42,996 nt of DNA from a virus: positions 1 through 42,996 of the IMG/VR virus record IMGVR_UViG_3300028590_000039, one strand, 5' to 3'. Position numbers and translations under genes: made by a program. Of this stretch, positions 41,681 through 42,996 are shown piece by piece. The notes under the pieces were generated by a model that was not told the origin of the DNA, did not search any database, and was given only the letters and a program-made list of their open reading frames with translations. Each line of letters starts with the position of its first letter. The stretch's first letter is position 1.

Positions 41681-41911
41681 TCAGAGGATCCGGTAGTCGA
41701 TCAGGTAGGTCCCGGAGGCTTGCTGGGCTCCCAGGCTCTTGGCGGCCGGTACCAGGTCCCCGTCCGCGATCCGCCGCTCGTGGGTCCTGGTGGCCTTGGC
41801 CTTGGCCTCGGTGACCGTGGTGGCCTCCACCGAGTAGTAGGTGCAGCGCCGTCCGGCCGCCCGGCCCTTGGGGCTGATCTTCGTGTAGTCGCGGATCTCG
41901 ATCTCGATCAT
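41681..41911 (-). CDS. Small origin-located protein, 76 aa
   Basis: ATG at 41911 with GGGAGACAGGGAG upstream. An alpha/beta protein (MIEIEIRDYTKISPKGRAAG, VTEAKAKATRTHERRIADGD) with many basic residues. No domain is recognised. It lies between the two halves of the origin inverted repeat and has its own promoter of the early class. A replication-initiator or regulatory role is an inference from location only. Confidence 0.75.
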   Translation of the reverse strand: MIEIEIRDYTKISPKGRAAGRRCTYYSVEATTVTEAKAKATRTHERRIADGDLVPAAKSLGAQQASGTYLIDYRIL

Positions 41912-41934
41912 TTCCGGCTCCCTGTCTCCCTGGC

Positions 41935-41980
41935 TGATGTCTCAATTAAACAACCTATCCAGGGTCGTGTCAACCCCTGT
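41935..41980 (-). promoter_or_regulatory. Early promoter with conserved box in the origin
   Basis: Minus strand: TTGACA (41968-41973), 17-bp spacer, TTTAAT (41945-41950), conserved box, and extended -35 GACAGGGGTTGACA. It drives the 76-aa origin gene. About 30 bp from DnaA box 2. Confidence 0.78.
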
Positions 41981-42000
41981 CAGAAGATTACTTTGTGTAG

Positions 42001-42009
42001 TTATCCACA
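42001..42009 (+). promoter_or_regulatory. DnaA box 2
   Basis: TTATCCACA, perfect consensus, 8 bp before the inverted iteron at 42017. With box 1 it forms the symmetric half of the origin repeat. Confidence 0.75.
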
Positions 42010-42059
42010 ACCCGCCATGAGATGATAAATCGGACATCCGTTAGGGCTTCGACTACACA

Positions 42060-42101
42060 GAGAAGCCCTCCCCGGGGGCCACCATCCGGGAAGGGCTTCT
42101 C
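42060..42101 (-). terminator. Terminator of the SSB-like gene
   Basis: Stem of 16 bp (one mismatch), GAGAAGCCCTCCCCGG/CCGGGAAGGGCTTCTC, with a 10-nt loop, about 60 bp downstream of the minus-strand stop at 42161. It shields the origin from the SSB transcript. Confidence 0.75.
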
Positions 42102-42160
42102 ATCTCGACCCCTGCACCGCGCCGTCGGGGGGAAACGGTCACAGGGGGAGTCTCAGGGGG

Positions 42161-42673
42161 TTAGAACGGCGCCTTGTCGGCCGCCGGGGCGAACGGGTCC
42201 ACATCCTGCTCGGCCAGCTGGATCCGAGCCAGCTCCTGCGCCGCAGCCGACTTCTCCTCGGCCGACACAGCGTTGATGGTCCACGGGTTGCCGGGACCGG
42301 CGACACCGCCCGGCTTCAGGGTGTCCAGACGGACCAGGACCCGCTTGCGCAGCGTCTTGCCGTCCGGCAGCTGGAGTCCCTGGGTAACCTGCTCCTGGTT
42401 AAACCAGACGCCACGGTGAATGGGGCCGTCCAGGAAGCGGCCGGTGGGGACCTTCTGGGAGTAGACCTGGACCGGGCCCTTGCCGTCCAGGACGGTGACG
42501 GTCGCGGTGATCTTGTCACCACGTGCGCCGGTCGGGTCCACGCTGGACTTGGGGACGTCCCGCTCGACCTTGGTCGGCTCGATGAGGACGATGCGGCCCC
42601 GGAAGGAGTCGGCGGATGCGAAGGCCGAGACGCGGGGGGTCGGGTCCTCGAACGGGTCGGTGGTGTCGGTCAT
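42161..42673 (-). CDS. Single-stranded-DNA-binding-protein-like, 170 aa
   Basis: ATG at 42673 after AGGAGAACTGAG. The open frame to 42718 crosses an upstream repeat and is rejected. SFRGRIVLIEPTKVERDVPK, TVTVLDGKGPVQVYSQKVPT, and IHRGVWFNQEQVTQGLQLPD form an OB-fold pattern common to actinophage SSB-like proteins. The C-terminal tip DVDPFAPAADKAPF ends in Pro-Phe like SSB tails that recruit partners. It probably coats single-stranded DNA in replication from the adjacent origin. Confidence 0.75.
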   Translation of the reverse strand: MTDTTDPFEDPTPRVSAFASADSFRGRIVLIEPTKVERDVPKSSVDPTGARGDKITATVTVLDGKGPVQVYSQKVPTGRFLDGPIHRGVWFNQEQVTQGLQLPDGKTLRKRVLVRLDTLKPGGVAGPGNPWTINAVSAEEKSAAAQELARIQLAEQDVDPFAPAADKAPF

Positions 42674-42682
42674 CTCAGTTCT

Positions 42683-42714
42683 CCTGATTCGGTGTCTGTT
42701 CCTGATTCGATGTC
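42683..42714. repeat. Two direct repeats upstream of the SSB-like gene
   Basis: CCTGATTCGGTGTC (42683-42696) and CCTGATTCGATGTC (42701-42714), 18 bp apart, in the leader of the SSB-like gene. Possible operator. No clear -35/-10 pair is seen. Confidence 0.7.
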
Positions 42715-42755
42715 CCACACCGGGGACCAGAGCTCACTCACGCCCCCGGTGTGGG
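42714..42755 (-). terminator. Hairpin between the RNA region and the SSB-like gene
   Basis: Perfect 12-bp stem CCCACACCGGGG/CCCCGGTGTGGG with an 18-nt loop. If the map is circular it would terminate the RNA transcript read from 220 downward, before the SSB-like gene. Confidence 0.65.
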
Positions 42756-42809
42756 GTGCCCCGGGCTTTACGGGCGCTGGCCGAGAGCCAACTACGGCAT
42801 CTAGACGTT

Positions 42810-42857
42810 GGATCGGGTTATGGCTAACGCCGTCGAGCTCTCACCCATCCCCGATCC
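42810..42857. repeat. 8-bp inverted repeat enclosing 32 nt
   Basis: GGATCGGG pairs with CCCGATCC around a 32-nt centre holding the small self-complementary GTTATGGCTAAC. It is of tRNA-acceptor length but without T-arm or anticodon pattern. The stretch 42756-42870 otherwise shows no gene. Confidence 0.6.
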
Positions 42858-42870
42858 GCCCTCGTTCCGG

Positions 42871-42996
42871 ATCTGCTGCTCTCGTAGTCAGGAGGGGATT
42901 CGAACCCCTCCGCGCGGTTCCGGCGCAATTACCGGCAATCCTTTTCGCCACCATGGTCAAGGGGAATCGAACCCCACACCCCCGCCAGGGGGACGA
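42871..42996. repeat. Right copy of 126-bp terminal direct repeat
   Basis: Exact copy of bases 2-127, containing the third T-arm motif (42891-42911), the second (42961-42975) and the C5/G5 hairpin (42979-42992). No coding sequence is recognised in it. See the left copy for interpretation. Confidence 0.95.

Larger units (their letters stand above)
41524..42038. other. Probable replication origin with DnaA boxes and iterons
   Basis: Three iterons with core GTCCGATTTATCATCTCAT: direct copies at 41524-41548 and 41585-41609, and an inverted copy at 42017-42038. Two perfect TTATCCACA DnaA boxes (41556-41564 reversed; 42001-42009 forward) sit beside iterons 1 and 3, so iteron plus box form a 43-bp inverted repeat. 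The AT-rich iterons contrast with the surroundings. A minus-strand gene (41681-41911) lies between. This is the most origin-like place in the window, next to the SSB-like gene. Confidence 0.72.

Noticed and set aside
1-42996. CRISPR array
   Set aside because: No regularly spaced repeats of 24-40 bp were seen; the hexamer array is irregular and inside genes.

Overview
The window is a virtually complete genome of a tailed, siphovirus-like bacteriophage of a high-GC actinobacterium, most likely Streptomyces or a relative. The basis is the very high GC content, frequent GTG starts, densely packed genes with 1-, 4- or 11-base overlaps, an HK97-type head module, a long tape-measure gene, and several families common in actinophages (DUF5047-type tail protein, r1t-type holin, C1q-like fibre modules, DUF2637-like membrane protein). 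Bases 2-127 recur exactly as 42871-42996, so the contig either closes as a circle of about 42,870 bp or carries a short terminal repeat. I see no integrase.

Layout. 1-250: a presumptive untranslated RNA on the minus strand with three tRNA T-arm signatures and its own promoter. 251-7945 (minus): a replication and recombination block with a RecB/Cas4-like nuclease, small zinc-binding and hypothetical genes, one 1417-residue primase-helicase-DNA polymerase fusion, and a MerR/excisionase-like HTH gene. 8034-15279 (plus): an early operon with a LuxR-type HTH protein, small proteins, an SF2 helicase, a ParB-like protein, a Holliday-junction-resolvase-like nuclease, a DUF2637-like membrane protein and a run of small membrane proteins. 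15361-17269: endolysin, a small membrane protein and a membrane-anchored collagen-like protein. 17282-23623: packaging and head genes (small and large terminase, portal, Mu F-like protein, prohead protease). 23728-24135 (minus): a ribbon-helix-helix regulator set inside the structural block. 24284-27899: major capsid and other virion proteins. 27959-30621: fibre-like genes. 30631-36151: connectors, tail chaperones and tape measure. 36148-41288: tail tip and fibre genes. 41297-41512: holin. 41513-42060: a probable replication origin with DnaA boxes and iterons around a small minus-strand gene. 42161-42673 (minus): SSB-like protein.

Control. Four or five promoters share an extended -35 element (GWCAGGGGTTGACA), and four of them also share a nearly invariant box over the -10 region (GTTGTTTAATTGAGACATC). 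They drive the two divergent early operons, the ParB-like operon and the gene inside the origin, so they look like one coordinately controlled early regulon. Hairpins mark operon boundaries at 15290, 26060, 27908, 41657, 42060 and 42714. Two copies of a 19-20 bp inverted repeat follow the two small minus-strand DNA-binding genes.

The most unusual signal is a dense array of the degenerate hexamer GYACYC/GRGTRC inside and just before the DUF2637-like gene (about 57 copies in 12626-13710 by hand count, in all three frames and both orientations). It looks like a DNA-level recognition array written into a coding sequence. The other leads are the origin, the promoter/operator family, the inverted-repeat cassettes and the triple-T-arm RNA.
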